A stretch of 64,000 nt of DNA from Terfezia claveryi. Taxonomy: Eukaryota > Ascomycota > Pezizomycetes > Pezizales > Pezizaceae. The notes under the pieces were generated by a model. The model searched no databases, was not told where the DNA came from, and saw only the letters and a list, made by a program, of their open reading frames with translations. This document shows positions 22,251 through 33,401 of this stretch, one piece after another. Each line of letters begins with the position of its first letter. Position 1 is the first letter of the stretch. The stretch covers positions 248,001 to 312,000 of the forward strand of contig WHUX01000028.1 in NCBI GenBank assembly GCA_015179025.1, in the 5' to 3' direction. Position numbers and translations under genes: made by a program.

Positions 22251-23590
22251 ATGGTCCTGAACGTCCCAGCAAATAGGTTTTTAATATGGGGAGGCAATGG
22301 TAGGTTTACAAGTACCAATTCCTTCCAGTGGAGGCGATACTCATATTGCGCAGGATGGGTCGCTGGCCATCTCAAGGAGCTTCTTGAGAAGCAGGGCAAG
22401 GAAGTATATACTACCACCGTCCGTGAGTGTCCCCAACAAGAATTTCACTTCATACTGAATTCCTTCCACTAATCATGCTCCCTCAATAGGCATGGAGGAC
22501 CGAGAAGCTGTGATAAGGTGCATATCTCAATTGACGATATCTCACAGCTCTTAAAGCTAAGAATAGCAGGACCCTTCAGGAGACCAAACCCACCCACGTT
22601 TTGAACGCAGCGGGATGTACTGGAAGGCCAAATGTTGATTGGTAAGTTGCTGCGAATTTCTCGCAAACATCCAACGGATATTTACTAACATTAGGATAGG
22701 TGTGAAGACAACAAGGAGGCCACTATGAGAAGCAACGTCATTGGTACTCTTAACCTGACCGATTGCTGTTTCCAATTTGGAATTCATTGTACTGTGTTTG
22801 CAACTGGCTGCATTTACCAGGTAGTAATCACTATACTATTAAGATATGTGGTCAGCTAATTTCCAGTCTCAGTATGACGAGGAACACCCAATTGGGGGCA
22901 AGGGTTTCATAGAGGACGATGAGGCCAATTTCGATGGTTCCTTCTATTCCTTCACAAAGGCGAAGGTTGAGGCAGTATGTCTCAAAGATATGGCTTAGGA
23001 GCGGGGGTAGTTCAGGACTAACATTTCTTAGATGATGAAATTCTACTCTAATGTATTGATTCTCCGCTTGAGAATGCCAGTCTCCGATGATTTGCACCCA
23101 AGGTATGTTTAGCAGGCCTATCTTTCAGTGACCGTACCACTGACATGTATTCCAGAAACTTTGTCACCAAAATCTCAGCCTATGAGCGGGTCGTCGATAT
23201 TCCAAACGTAAGAATCTTCTGAAGGAGTTCATAAGTCTGGTCTCAATGCTAATATGACAGTAGTCTAATACAATTTTGACCGACCTGCTTCCGGCAAGCA
23301 TCCTCCTTGCGGAGCACAGCGACACTGGAGTCTACAATTTCACCAACCCCGGGGCCATCTCTCACAACGAGGTCCTCACTTTGTTCAAGAAACATGTCAG
23401 GCCTTCCTTTGAATGGAAGAATTTTACTCTTGAGGAGCAGAGCAAGGTTATCAAGGCCGGAAGGTCGAACTGCAAGCTGGATGTAACAAAGTTGGTGAAC
23501 AAGCTGAAGGAGTACAACTACGAAGTGCCTGAGGTTCACGATGCATATGAAGCATGCTTCAAGAGAATGGCAGCGGCTGGAATTAGGTAA
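22251..23590 (+). CDS. UDP-4-keto-6-deoxyglucose 3,5-epimerase/4-reductase (UDP-rhamnose synthesis)
   Basis: NAD(P)-dependent short-chain dehydrogenase-fold protein resembling the plant NRS/ER and fungal ER enzymes that make UDP-rhamnose from UDP-4-keto-6-deoxyglucose. Nine exons: 22251-22299, 22354-22422, 22490-22517, 22567-22641, 22700-22820, 22873-22974, 23032-23102, 23156-23207 and 23264-23590, with all phases closing, 297 residues. Evidence: nucleotide-binding loop FLIWGGNGWVAGHL at residues 10-23, KPTHVLNAAGCTGRPNVDWCE, the TGCIYQYD strand, and the catalytic YSFTK (Tyr139, Lys143). The last exon acceptor must be the second of two overlapping AGs, since the first gives an immediate stop. 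The partner 4,6-dehydratase is not in this window. Rhamnose would end up in cell-wall or extracellular glycans (inference). Confidence 0.9.
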
Positions 23591-23986
23591 ATGATTCGAG
23601 TATTTTTTATATCACGTGAGCGAAATGGGGTATTTTGTTTAATTCTATAATGATATGGATGCATAGCCGCGTGGAGGCAACCGGAATCTATATATGCCAA
23701 AATATTAAAGGAAGAACTGAAATAATTTGTAAAATTCACCCGTGCATGTAGATCTGCTACTTTATAAGATTGCAATCTTCGAGCTGCGCCACATTGCCCA
23801 ACCTTCACCTTACATTCTGCCACCCCTCCAATCAGTTTTTGACCGCATTGAAACAACAATTCTACTTTCCGGTTTCAACAACACATTTTCTCTCTCGTCA
23901 CTCTCTGTTTTGTATTGCGTATTTATTGCTTAAATCTGTGGCATTCAGAGCGGATAATTCACTTCTCTAGTGAAACTCTACGTACC
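23591..23986. other. Short intergenic region
   Basis: About 400 bp between the epimerase/reductase gene and the DnaJ gene, both on the plus strand. It contains T- and C-rich sequence just upstream of the DnaJ start, as in many fungal promoters. No other feature. Confidence 0.55.
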
Positions 23987-26016
23987 ATGGTGAAAGAGAC
24001 AGAATACTATGATGCACTCCAAGTCAGCCCAACAGCTACTGAGCTCGAGATAAAGAAAGCTTACCGAAAGCTTGCGATACGCCTACATCCCGATAAGAAT
24101 CCTGGGGACGAGTCTGCACACGTCAAGTTCCAAGCAGTGAGTATCAGCCTTATGCGATGCGGGTTTCTGAACTAATCGTATGTCGGGCGGGAAGATCAGT
24201 GAAGCGTACCAGGTATTGAGCAATGAGGATCTACGGAAACAATATGACAAGTATGGGAAGGAAAGGGCAGTTCCAGACAGTGGTTTCGGTGAGGCCTATC
24301 ACCACCTGATACACTCGTTTTGTTTAGGTTTTGCTGACGGCAGCTGTGAAGAGGACCCTGCGGAGTTCTTCGGCATGATTTTTGGTGGAGAGGCGTTTGT
24401 AGATCTGTGGGGAACATTCCATCCTCCTTTGTAATCCTTTTCTAATCACGCTTCTAGTATCGGTGAAATCTCCCTGATGAGGGACTTGACAAAAACCATG
24501 GAGATTACCATGAAGGATCTTGATATCGATGATGGCGGGGAAACTGCTGAGAAAGACGGAGCTGCTGCCAGTAGTTCGTCTGGTTCAGCTGGACTCTCTG
24601 GCTCCCCTGGTCCATCTAGCTCGTCTGACCCTCCCCCGCCATATCATCCCCCGGCCTTCGGCGGCCACGGCGATGCCGATTTTAAGGGTCCGAGGACTAG
24701 TCCACTATCCGACGATGCTAATTCTAAGACTCCGAAGACTACCCCACCACCCGATGATGCCAACTTTAAGTCTCCGAGGACTGCTCCACCATACACAGAG
24801 AATCCTATCTCTACGCCGCCCCGGTCTGGTGCTTCTACGCCAAGCGGTAATAAGCTCCGTGTCCCTGCCCGGCCTATGTTAACTGAAAAGAGTGATGAGG
24901 ACACACGCATGGCTGCTGAGGGAATGACTCAGGAAGAGCGTGATCTTAGAAAGAAGGAGAAGAGGAAGGGTTTGTCCAAAGAGCAGAAAGAAGAGCTAGC
25001 ACAGTACGAACTGGAGAGGAGGAAGGTTAGAGAGGAAAGGGTAAGCACCTTGGCTCAAAAATTGATCGATAGAATCTGTGTATGGACGGAGACGGACAAG
25101 GGTCCTGATGTTACACATGCTTTTAACGAGAAGACGAAGGTACAATAACCTGTAATCATTAACACACTTCTAAAGACCCGAATAGGCTAGTGCTAACCAT
25201 AGTCAACGGGTAGTACGAGGTCGAGAATTTGAAAATGGAATCGTTTGGTATCGAAATTTTACATGGTATTCATCCAATCTCAGCTTAAGGTGATCTTCGT
25301 TCCCAGGCTCGATTTATTTCGAAGCGTTCGGATAATTCAGTCTGGGTACGAGGCAACATATGGATAGTCACTAATATTTTTCATTTTTAGCTATTGGTCA
25401 AATCTACGTTATGAAAGCAGCTTCTTTCATAAAATCCCAGAAGTTCTTTGGCTTTGGTGGCTTTTTCTCTCGAATGAAGGACCGTGGTACCCTAGTCAAG
25501 GAGACATGGGGAACTATTTCCTCCGCCATCGATGCACAGATGACCCTGGAAGAGATGGCCAAGGCTGAGGAGAAGGGAGGAGATGATTGGACTGATGAGA
25601 AGAAGGCCGAATTGGAGAAAAAGGTCACCGGGAAAATCTTGATGGCAGCTTGGAGGGGTAGCAGGTTCGAGATTCAAAGTGTGTTGAGGGACGTTTGTGA
25701 CAAGGTGTTAAACGATAAGGCCGTACCGGTGAACAAACGAGTAGAGAGGGCACATGCTTTGATGATGGTTGGGACTGTGTTCAGAAATGTATATTGCCAT
25801 GCAAATGATTTCCCAAGTATGGCAAAGTTGCTGACGGTGAGGTGCAAACAGGCTGAACGCGATCCCGACGACGAGTTTGCCGAAGGGGTTTTTGAGCAAT
25901 TGATGGCAGATGCTGCCAAAAAGGACACAAAGAAGGAGAAGGAGAAGGAGAAGGAGAAGGAGAAGACTCCTTCTTTAAAGAAACCAAAGAGTGAGAAAGA
26001 ACCTATGGCGGTATAA
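23987..26016 (+). CDS. DnaJ-X co-chaperone (Caj1/Djp1-like)
   Basis: Type III J-domain protein of 560 residues. Exons 23987-24136, 24195-24288, 24328-24406, 24458-25139, 25214-25265 and 25391-26016; phases close. The J domain opens the protein: [32 protein letters not shown] with the HPD motif that stimulates Hsp70 ATPase, and [21 protein letters not shown] short linker leads to [27 protein letters not shown], then a low-complexity middle with three similar DD-AN-K-P-T repeats, and a C-terminal DnaJ-X domain ([10 protein letters not shown] to [11 protein letters not shown]). The tail is a Lys-Glu repeat from an AAGGAG codon repeat. Yeast relatives act in peroxisomal import (Djp1) or at membranes (Caj1); the role here is not determinable. 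The third donor, GTGGGG, is weak. Confidence 0.88.
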
Positions 26017-26668
26017 TTGAGCGGCTCAGACCGCCCGCTCGGACGCCTAACTCATGGATGGAGTTTTTTCAGCAACATTTTTTCGTTAAACAGTTTCAGT
26101 TTCTGGCCCCCTATGTAGTCCTCTGGTTTTCTCGTCGTTTTATTCCCCCTACTCTAATTACTTACGTGGTTGGGTTGGACTCTCTGCTGGGATCTGTTTT
26201 GTTTTTATCGTTCGTTAGGAAATGTGCTTCATGTCTTAATCATCTTACCTTGATCTCATGAATTTTCATATTGCCTCTACGATTTGGTATGACGTTAGAC
26301 AATACTCTTCAATTTATTCGCTTACACTCATTATCACGTGATATTGAGCATAATTGGTTGCGACAATCCGGCACGAATACCACTGTACAAAGAAGCTCCT
26401 AGCGATCCTGTGTTTCGCGATCCTGCCATTCGAAGTAGTCTGTACGCTAAAGAGTTAATATTTTATTTGGTTACCTTGAACTTATATTATTCCTAATCTA
26501 ATTCTACTACTGCGAGGACTTCACCCTCCTTAACTTAATACTCAACTTGATAAGAAAATTCCGAAAACAACGCCCCGGGTAAAAATACAAAAGTTGGTAT
26601 TAACCCCAAACAAAAGAGCATTAATCCAAGATCAAGTTTAGCAATAGTAGACCCGGAAGCCTGGCTCT
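26017..26668. other. Convergent 3' intergenic region
   Basis: 650 bp AT-rich sequence between the stop codons of the DnaJ-X gene (plus) and the PHAF1-like gene (minus). Nothing else recognised. Confidence 0.55.
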
Positions 26669-28209
26669 CTAAAACACAGTCAAACTACTAACGGCCTTGT
26701 TCCTCAAGACCTCAAAAATCAATCCTGGGAACCCATACAGCTCCGTATTCCCGAATGCCTCTTCCGCTGATCCTTCCGCTCTCAATCCTATATCCCCCTC
26801 ATCCCAGCCCCCTAATAGTTCCACACTACTACTGGGACTGTCACTCCCTCGATTCAGCAACATCGGTCTCTGTATTGCCCCAAACCTCTCCTTAAGCTTC
26901 TCATAGATCTCATCAAAGGACATTTCGGAATTCAAGGGAGGTGAGGTAGTAGTTGGTGAAGTTGTACCAGCTGCCCCATTAACGGGTTGTCCGCCAAAGT
27001 AGTACTCTCCCGAAGACCCAACTTCATCTACACCGATCCCTGCTCCAATGCCACCGCAGGTTGTCGCGCCACTACCAGATGTGGATAGCCCGTTATCCTC
27101 GCCATAGACAATCTCCCAGCGAGACCTGCGCCACCGGTTAAACTCATATGACCCCGGGACGTTTCCGTGGAGGATAACTTTGCTAGCTACATGCCCAGCG
27201 TTTGTCGAGATGCATACATCGAATCCATGTCCGTAGTAATTGTAGAAATAGTCTGTTGAACCAGAATCAGAGTCATCGTCTTCTTCGCTCTCGCCATTAT
27301 CACTTTGTGTTAGGAGATCGCTCTCGAATTCGCTCTCATCCGCACCAGAGATACCTCCTTGGGTGCGGTGGATGGAGAGGCGGTGGTCATTTTTATAGTA
27401 GATGGTGCTTGGGGGCCCCAGTTCTGTGACGAGGTCTTGAGGCGTGGTGCTTTGTAATGTGATACAGAAAGCGGGGTTATGTCGACGAACAAGCTCGATA
27501 TTTCCAGTGCTGTGGTACACTCGGACGAGTTCAACTTCATCGTTCGCGGGGGATTGTTTAGCGGAGGCAGAGGTTACGTTTGGGTTTCGAGGGTTCACTG
27601 GGGGCTTTGTGAAGAGCTGGTTGCGGACATCCGCCCACGATGACCCGTGGAAGATGGCCATGGCTACTGCGGGCTGTGCATTTGCGGCAGAAAGTTGTGA
27701 TACAAAATCGACATCCTCCTTCCACTGTTCCTTAACAACGGGAAATGAAAATGATATCCCTGGGTATGAGAGGATATATACTCCTTGCGTGGCAAGATAT
27801 TCTCCGGGGTATGTAGGTCCAAAAAGTTTATTGTATATGAATCTGAACGCGGGGCTCTGTCCCCCACGGACGAGCTCGGCACCGTTGTATGACAGGCGGG
27901 CTTTGTGAAAGGATGTTACTTCGATAAGACGGAGACGCTGGTCTGCTCCATCAAAGCGGAGGCGAAGACCGTTCATGTCCAGGTTGAGGATGAGATTCGA
28001 GGAGAGAGGGGTGGTGGGGTCGTAGATTAGGGCCGTGGAGGGGTAGAGAGTGTGGTTGGCACGGATTTCGGCGAGGACATCGTAGATTGAGCAGCCGAGG
28101 ACTGTGGGTTAGGGGCGAGGTTAGTAGGTAGCTTAGAGGGCAGCCGGGTGGACGAACTGAAGTTTTGGCCGAGTCCCCGTCCAGGGGAGATGGGGACGAC
28201 GGAGGTCAT
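26669..28209 (-). CDS. UPF0183/PHAF1 family protein
   Basis: Two exons, 28209-28158 and 28101-26669, joined across a 56-nt intron whose donor is the unusual GTTCGT; 494 residues. The join restores PGRGLGQNFILGCSIYDVL, the typical UPF0183 N-terminus. Further hallmarks are NLILNLDMNGLRLRFDGADQ, RLIEVTSF, GPTYPGEY, GVYILSYPGISFSFP, and LGPPSTIYYKNDHRLSIHR, followed by the FYNYYGHGFDVCISTNAGHV block. Human PHAF1 (C16orf70) binds phagophores in autophagy; fungal members have no clear assigned role. A Ser/Asp/Glu-rich insertion and a Gly/Ser/Thr-rich loop interrupt the conserved parts. It is divergently arranged with the Rab5 gene, 804 bp apart, so shared control is possible. Confidence 0.9.
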
Positions 28210-29013
28210 AGCTTCAGGGTGCTGGATGTGACTGCTCTTTTGCGCAGCGGAAGGGCTTTCGAAGGTCTGGTATTATCATACAGTATACAGCAGTATTGTG
28301 GTTTTTTTTTTTGTGAGGATGGAGCTCATAGCTCATTGCATTTGCCAAGCTGCAGCTCTGCGTCACTAGGGAGGCTGAGCCCTTCATAAATGCATGATAC
28401 ATAAATATAAATATGCAGGAACACGTTTAAAGGAGTTCTATTTAATAAATAATTAAGCGACGTTTTGTTTAATTTCATGATAGTATGCGTTTGAAAGCTC
28501 AACGAAATGAAAACATGGATCCAGCACCCGAGTTTCTGATGGGTGCGCATATATGTATATGTAGGCGATCGGCGCAGTACATACAGTACATACTCGGAGA
28601 CTCCTGTTACTGTTCATCGGTTCATTGTTCCATTCTCAGCACTTCGGGTCAACTACGTAGGCAGCCAGCGAGATATTCATGATCATCTCAGTATAACATA
28701 TTTATGATCATGACGTTTATGCTACCGCTGCAACCCCAGCAAACTTCAGAAGCTGTGTGGTGTGGGCTTTTATCTCGCTGCAGGTATCCGTACGTATGTA
28801 AGAGTTGAATCCCCAAGTTTACATAGTTGTTGCACTTGCCGACATCTGAGAGAAACCAACCCTAACTTCAACCAACCCCAGCTCTCTTTCCTCAACAACC
28901 CGACCAACTCCAGATCCAGTCCCTGAATAGTACAAATCTACGAACGAAAGCACTATCGGCTATATCAACACATATCTAACAGATACCTTCGACCCAGCTA
29001 TACTTTACGCCAC
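28210..29013. other. Divergent promoter region, PHAF1-like / Rab5
   Basis: 804 bp between two start codons. Contains a T run (about 28303-28312), AT-rich sequence and a C/A-rich leader before the Rab5 start. No additional gene seen. Confidence 0.55.
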
Positions 29014-29998
29014 ATGGCTTCTCGTGGTTCCACATCTACCCGCTTCGCTCAGTTCAAACTGGTTTTGTTAGGTACACTGCATCCTCCTTCCTCCCAGTGC
29101 CTGGGTAAGCTCGAGCGATGCATGCTGACCTTCTCTCTCTAGGTGAATCTGCTGTCGGAAAGGTCGGTTTGTTGCAAGATTTAAAGGATCTCCGTCAGAC
29201 GGTCAGATTGCTAACAGGTTGAGGAGGTGATTAGAGTTCTTTGGTTCTCCGATTCGTAAAAGTAAGCCTCATCAACACCCAGTGGTCATTACACTGCGAG
29301 TAGGTTCTAACTGAGTACCCATCAGGACCAATTTGACGACTATCGAGAGAGTACCATAGGAGCAGCATTCTTAACGCAAACCATTGCCCTCGATGACGCG
29401 ACAACGGTCAAATTCGAGATCTGGTTGGTGCATATTCTAAACTGCATGGATTGCCACAACTTTTCCGCTGACCAGTAGCAACATCCAGGGATACTGCTGG
29501 GCAAGAACGTTACAAGTCACTAGCACCAATGTACTACAGGAATGCGAATTGCGCTGTCGTGGTGTACGACATAACCGCACCTGTTCGTAACCTCTCCTTT
29601 ACGGCAAACGCCATATGATCAGTTCTAACTCAGCAGCGTAGGCCTCTCTGGATAAAGCAAAGGCATGGGTAAAGGAGCTACAAAGGCAGGCAAATGAGAA
29701 CATTGTTATTGCTTTGGCTGGGAACAAGTTGGACTTAGCAGCCGATGGTCCTAAGCAGACATCACGAAGAGCCATCGAAACCGCCGATGCCGAGGCATAT
29801 GCCCGAGAAGCCGGATTGCTTTTCTTTGAGACCTCTGCAAAAACCGCCGAGAATGTTAAGGAACTTTTTACGGCCATTGCAAAGAAGTTGCCACTAGACC
29901 AACAGGGACCACGGGGCATTAGGGGTGCTCAAGGAGCTGGGCCAAGGGGTGTCAACTTGAACAGAACAAATGAGGCTCAACAAGGATGCAATTGTTAA
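29014..29998 (+). CDS. YPT5: Rab5-family small GTPase
   Basis: Early-endosome Rab GTPase (Rab5/Vps21/Ypt5 type). Six exons: 29014-29071, 29143-29162, 29235-29261, 29326-29423, 29489-29582 and 29642-29998, 217 residues, with all phases closing. G motifs are complete: [16 protein letters not shown] (P-loop, residues 18-33), switch [11 protein letters not shown] with the GTP-binding Thr, WDTAGQERY at 68-76 (catalytic Gln73), GNKLD at 126-130, and ETSAK at 162-166. The C-terminus ends Cys-Asn-Cys, a CXC double-prenylation signal. The Rab5-specific effector residues in switch I and LAPMYYR are intact. Exon 2 is only 20 nt and exon 3 is 27 nt; two donors are GTT-type and one is GTC-type. It would regulate endosome fusion and membrane trafficking with PI3P machinery. 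Confidence 0.95.
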
Positions 29999-30655
29999 AC
30001 GGCGAATTAAACGACGAGAGTGGGGTTTATGGGGGGAACACGATCTGGTGATATCTCTGACAGGATTTGATGCCCAATCCATACCATCTGTCATAATGAG
30101 GTTGGGTCTGGGCGGGGCCGGAGGTAGGGCGTGATATGAATGTAATAATGACCAAGGACCGTCAGGTTCATCTAATGCGTGGGGCACGAATTTGGCTTGG
30201 AACTGGGGGTGTGGGATTGAGGGAGTGTTGTATTTCCAGCACTTGGTTAATTTCCGGTTTTTGTGTACTGTTTACATTTCTTGCAGCAGTGGACATTGGA
30301 CTTGTCCTCCGGCTTGCCATCTGTTCATGTTAACCTTTTCCCCCGTGCCAGTATCTAGTAGTCTGTTCCAGTTTGACTTTGCTGTGTCGTTCCCCACCCT
30401 TCTCTCCTTGCTGCTATCGTGCGGCCGGGATGGGTGGGCAGTTGTAATAGAATATACATATGTACGAGGCTGTGGATATTCATTCGCCTGCATACATGAC
30501 GGAGTTCTTATTCCGACATTCTGCCTTGGCGGATATTTTCACAGCCCAGACGGGAACCCAGTACAGATAGCTGCAACACCTGCAACATCCCACCAGCCCC
30601 CGTTCCCTCCTCGCGCCACCACCTCGCCAGTGACTGAGAAGTGTAGAGGCTACTG
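29999..30655. other. Intergenic region, Rab5 / MIC60
   Basis: About 650 bp between two tandem plus-strand genes: Rab5 3' UTR followed by the MIC60 promoter. Open frames here are not conserved-looking. Confidence 0.5.
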
Positions 30656-32820
30656 ATGTTGCGCCTTCCAGTATCGTCTCCCACGCTCGCTGCCGGTGCA
30701 ATTGGTTTACGCCCTTCATACAGTCTTGCAGCAAGGCAAAGAAAAATCGCTCTATTACAAAGAGTACGTCATGTTACTGCAATTGTGGGATACGGAATAA
30801 CCGAAACGGTATTGACTGACTGATACTGGTCGTATACAGAAATGTTATGCGAATGAGTCAACGCCCAAAAATGTCAACACAAAAGCTAACCCCACCCCTC
30901 CCCTGATCCCCGGAGTTGCTAGTCCAGCTGCCCCAGCTGCGCCAGGAGCGAGGGTACCACCTACCCCTAAGACGGAGGCTACCCACGTGCCAGCCGCAGG
31001 TCCACCATGGCCGACCGTGCCATATATTCGGAAAGAACCAGCAGCAGGTGGCCAAGTACCATCCCAACCTCCATTACCCCTCTCATCACACTCCCGGGAA
31101 CCAGTCGTACCAAAGAAGAAGCACCGTCTTCGGAATGCCCTGCTATTGTTCACCACCCTGACTGGTTTATCCTTCGCTGGAGGTGTCTACTACTCTCTGA
31201 AATCCGACAACTTCCACGACTTCTTCACTGAATACATCCCATTCGGTGAGGAGGCCGTACTCTACTTTGAAGACAGGGAATTCCGGAAGCGTTTCCCCAA
31301 CGCTCTAGCCAGAGTTGGACCAAAGAGGGAAGATGTTCGGATTACGATACCCCAGAGGAGTGGTGCTACATGGAAGATCTACGAGCCTGAGGATACCCGC
31401 CCCAAGACTAGTGATCTGGGTGCTGTAGGTCCACATATCAAGAGCACGGGTCCACCATTACCAAAACTCAAGCCCGTGGAAGAGAATGCGTTGCAAGCAA
31501 AGGTGATTCCAAATGAGCCTATCAAGCCCAAGACTATTGATAAGAAGCCGATTCCGGCATCCAGTGGACCTGCAAAGGTGGAGGCTGCACAGAAGACTGC
31601 CTTCGAAAGGGCGCCTGTGAAGGCTGAGCCAGCCCCCGTAAGGGAAATAGCCCCACTCGAAGTTAGCCAAGATGCAGACCCCGCGATTAAGGACCTTGCC
31701 AAGATAGTAAACTCAATAATTTTCTTGGTAAACGATCCCAAGGACGATAATGTCTTTGATTCAGCAGTCTCCAAGGCTAGGGCTGAGCTCGAACGTCTAA
31801 ACGGGGTTCTTTTCGGCTTAAAGAAAGAGGCCCAGGGCATTGTTGCTCAGAAACTACACGAGCAGGAGCTCGAATTCGCTAAGGTTGCACAGGGAATCTT
31901 GTCACGTGTAGACCAGGAGGCGGAACAGATTAGCCGACATTACCAGGAAGAGCTGGAGCGTATCAAGGAGAACATTGCTGATACCTACCGTGAGAGACTT
32001 AACACGGAGTTGGACCGTACGGCACGGGTTTCTGAGCTACGCACACAGAATGAGCTTCTGGAACAGGCAATTGAGATGAAGCGACGCTTCATAAAGGAAA
32101 TCAAGGATCGAGTTGAGGAGGAACGTGACGGACGTCTTGGCAAACTCAAGGAACTAGCTGAGACCATCAAGGAGTTGGAGGCCGTGACTTCAAAATGGGC
32201 AGATGTGGTTGAGAATAACTTCAAGACTCAACAGCTCCATGTTGCCGTTGAGGCTGTGAGAAATGTTGTTGAGGACCCGTTACAGCCACGACCGTTCATT
32301 CGTGAACTCGCTGCCCTGAAGGAGGTTGCGGAGAATGACGAGGTTGTCTGCGCTGCTATCGCGTCTATCAACCCCAAGGCCTATCAACGGGGTGTTTCCT
32401 CCCATGCACAACTCACTGACCGCTTCCGCAGCGTCAGAGAGGAAGTTCGAAAGGCTGCTTTGCTCCCAGAGAATGCGGGGGTTGCTGGCCACGCGGCGAG
32501 TTGGTTGCTGAGCAAGTTGTTGTTCAAGAAAAGCGGGCTGGCGATTGGTGAGGATGTTGAGAGTATTTTAACCCGGACGGAGACATTCTTGGAGGAGGGG
32601 GACCTGGACAATGCGGCTAGGGAGATGAATCAGTTGACTGGGTGGGCGAAGGCTTTGGCGAGGGATTGGCTGAGGGAGGCGAGGCTGTTATTGGAGGTTA
32701 AACAGGCGATTGATGTGGGTAGCTCCAAGAAATTACGTTCCCAATGTGTCCATATACTAACATGTTGGATTGTAGGTGGTTGGTGTACAGGCACGCCTGC
32801 GGGCGTTGAAGCCGACATAA
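30656..32820 (+). CDS. MIC60: MICOS subunit MIC60 (mitofilin)
   Basis: Inner-membrane organiser of mitochondrial crista junctions. Exons 30656-30763, 30840-32714 and 32776-32820, phase 0 throughout, 675 residues. The first exon encodes a basic, Ser/Arg/Ala-rich presequence (MLRLPVSSPTLAAG). Then come a proline-rich segment, one membrane span at about residues 136-155 (ALLLFTTLTGLSFAGGVYYS) with a basic KKKHRLRN on its matrix side, and a large intermembrane-space part with long coiled coil (about 300-430). The C-terminal mitofilin domain includes LVPENAGVAGHA-like LLPENAGVAGHA, ESILTRTETFLEEGDLDNAAREMNQL and AKALARDWLREARLLLEVKQAID. The last intron (donor GTGGGT after Asp) must be removed to end in VVGVQARLRALKPT; reading through gives an unlike tail. 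It should work with the MIC10/MIC19 group and the outer-membrane SAM complex. Confidence 0.94.
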
Positions 32821-33401
32821 AAAATCCTATTGCTCATTGATATTTTCCTTCGTTCCTAGCTTCGTATCACTAAGAATTGTGTTCTTCTGTATGCGGGTGA
32901 GGGTGCATGTGGCAGGAGTTCGCGAAGGGTTCAAGTTGTTTTCTGGAAGTGCGTAGATGCTAAATTTTAGACAAGGATGGGGACGGATGTGAGATAAATA
33001 GAAAAGGCCTGGTTCAATTCCCTAAGCTACTGTTGTTATTATTTCCGAGTATTTGAGTCCTGGTTGTCTGAAATTGGGATCATTACCCTGAACCTGTTGA
33101 GCATGTATGTACCGACTATTGTTTCTATAGCTCAGGTTAATCCGTCACCTTTGTTGCCCATTTGTATAATAGAAAAATCCAGGCTTAATTCCTTATAGTC
33201 TGCCACCGTCATACATACTCGGCCGCCCGGTTCTCAGAAATGGTAATCGTTACCCTGAACTAGCTGCCATACATTACGGTACCACTAGCGTCGCCAAGAT
33301 TTCAACTTTAGCAGGACTCCCGACTGAAAATTTATAGAGAACATTTCAATTATTTTTCTCGCAGCCCAACACCATCACCACACACACCCCATCAACTGAC
33401 A
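32821..33401. other. Intergenic region, MIC60 / NOP7
   Basis: 580 bp between tandem genes. Contains two similar stretches (about 32999-33110 and 33170-33260, each with a CCTGGTT/CCCGGTTCTCAGAAAT-like and TTACCCTGAAC segment), which look like an old partial duplication. The region ends with CA-rich promoter-like sequence before the NOP7 start. Confidence 0.45.

Noticed and set aside
25932..25964. AAGGAG tandem repeat as a non-coding satellite
   Set aside because: It is in frame inside the DnaJ-X gene and encodes the Lys-Glu tail.
30192..30656. 154-codon plus-strand frame between YPT5 and MIC60
   Set aside because: Overlaps the 3' UTR of YPT5 and the MIC60 leader; sequence is low in charged residues and unlike a folded protein.
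33007..33024. tRNA-like GGTTCAATTCC motif
   Set aside because: Flanking bases do not form the T-stem and no other tRNA arms are present.
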